Below, in pieces: positions 5,449 to 5,553 of a DNA stretch of 5,553 nt. The notes under the pieces were generated by a model. It was not told where the DNA came from, ran no database searches, and saw nothing but the letters and a program-made list of their open reading frames with translations. The DNA lies in the NCBI GenBank assembly GCA_964357355.1, contig CAYHKY010000084.1, positions 1-5,553 of the forward strand, written 5' to 3'. Positions within the stretch are counted from its first letter, which is position 1. Each line of letters opens with the position of its first letter. Position numbers and translations under genes: made by a program. This stretch comes from CAYHKY01 sp964357355 (GTDB taxonomy: Bacteria > Patescibacteriota > Microgenomatia > UBA10105).

Positions 5449-5553
5449 TTATTTACTATAAACGAAGTGACACCCGCGTACAAGCCGTTTATAATCCCTC
5501 CTGACTTCGCCAAGAACATTTTTTAGTTGAGATTTAGCTTCAAAATATCGATA
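5449..5553 (-). CDS. C-terminal 34 residues of an unidentified upstream gene (5' end cut off by window edge)
   Basis: From the right edge, one minus-strand frame is open for 34 codons and ends at TAA (5451-5449), 3 nt before the GT2 start. The other two minus-strand frames hit stops within 4 to 10 codons. The peptide starts YRYFEAKSQLKNVLGEVRRD and is strongly basic and non-repetitive, like a genuine protein tail. The 3-nt spacing to GT2 supports a shared operon. The family cannot be identified from this fragment. Given the neighbours, another glycosyltransferase is a reasonable guess but is not shown by the sequence. Confidence 0.65.
   Translation of the reverse strand, partial: YRYFEAKSQLKNVLGEVRRDYKRLVRGCHFVYSK

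Noticed and set aside
5184..5519. Minus-strand open frame of 111 codons starting before GT2
   Set aside because: It overlaps GT2 in another frame for most of its length. GT2 has complete GT-A motifs, and the first part overlaps the better supported gene tail ending at 5449.

Overview
This 5.55 kb window is a gene-dense block read entirely from the minus strand. In transcription order (right to left) it holds: the tail of an unidentified gene cut by the right edge; a family-2 (GT-A type) glycosyltransferase; two related family-4 (GT-B type) glycosyltransferases; a GT5 glycogen/starch synthase (glgA); and a coenzyme A biosynthesis gene cut by the left edge. No plus-strand gene, tRNA, rRNA, CRISPR array or transposase gene is visible.

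Layout. Right edge to about 3350 (upstream half): the partial gene ends 3 nt before the GT2 start, GT2 ends 7 nt before the first GT4, and the first GT4 ends 19 nt before the preferred start of the second. This spacing is what a single transcription unit would show. 2099-3352: the second GT4, which carries a GC-rich, hairpin-rich extra segment of about 126 nt that its upstream paralogue lacks. 2030-2098: a 69-nt spacer with an imperfect 13-bp hairpin. 698-2029: glgA. 611-697: an 87-nt spacer with a GC-rich palindrome. 1-610: an archaeal-type phosphopantetheine adenylyltransferase, whose reading frame runs on into what looks like the start of a DUF359 (GTP-dependent dephospho-CoA kinase) domain before the window ends.

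How the genes fit together (inference). The four sugar transferases have no signal peptides or membrane spans and look like cytoplasmic enzymes. They could build a glucan or an oligosaccharide/surface glycan from nucleotide sugars. No nucleotide-sugar pyrophosphorylase, branching enzyme, flippase or polymerase is in view, so the product cannot be named. The CoA gene downstream is metabolically unrelated and may simply share the transcript.

Organism. The genes are bacterial in style: short spacers and the standard code, with TGA acting as a stop in the GT2 and first GT4 genes. G+C is in the low to mid 40s by eye. Shine-Dalgarno signals are weak or absent. The archaeal-type CoA enzyme, glycosyltransferase-rich content and GC-rich palindromes in otherwise AT-rich DNA suggest a candidate-phyla-radiation (Patescibacteria, perhaps Microgenomates-like) genome. 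An archaeon or another uncultured bacterium is not excluded. This assignment is by resemblance only.
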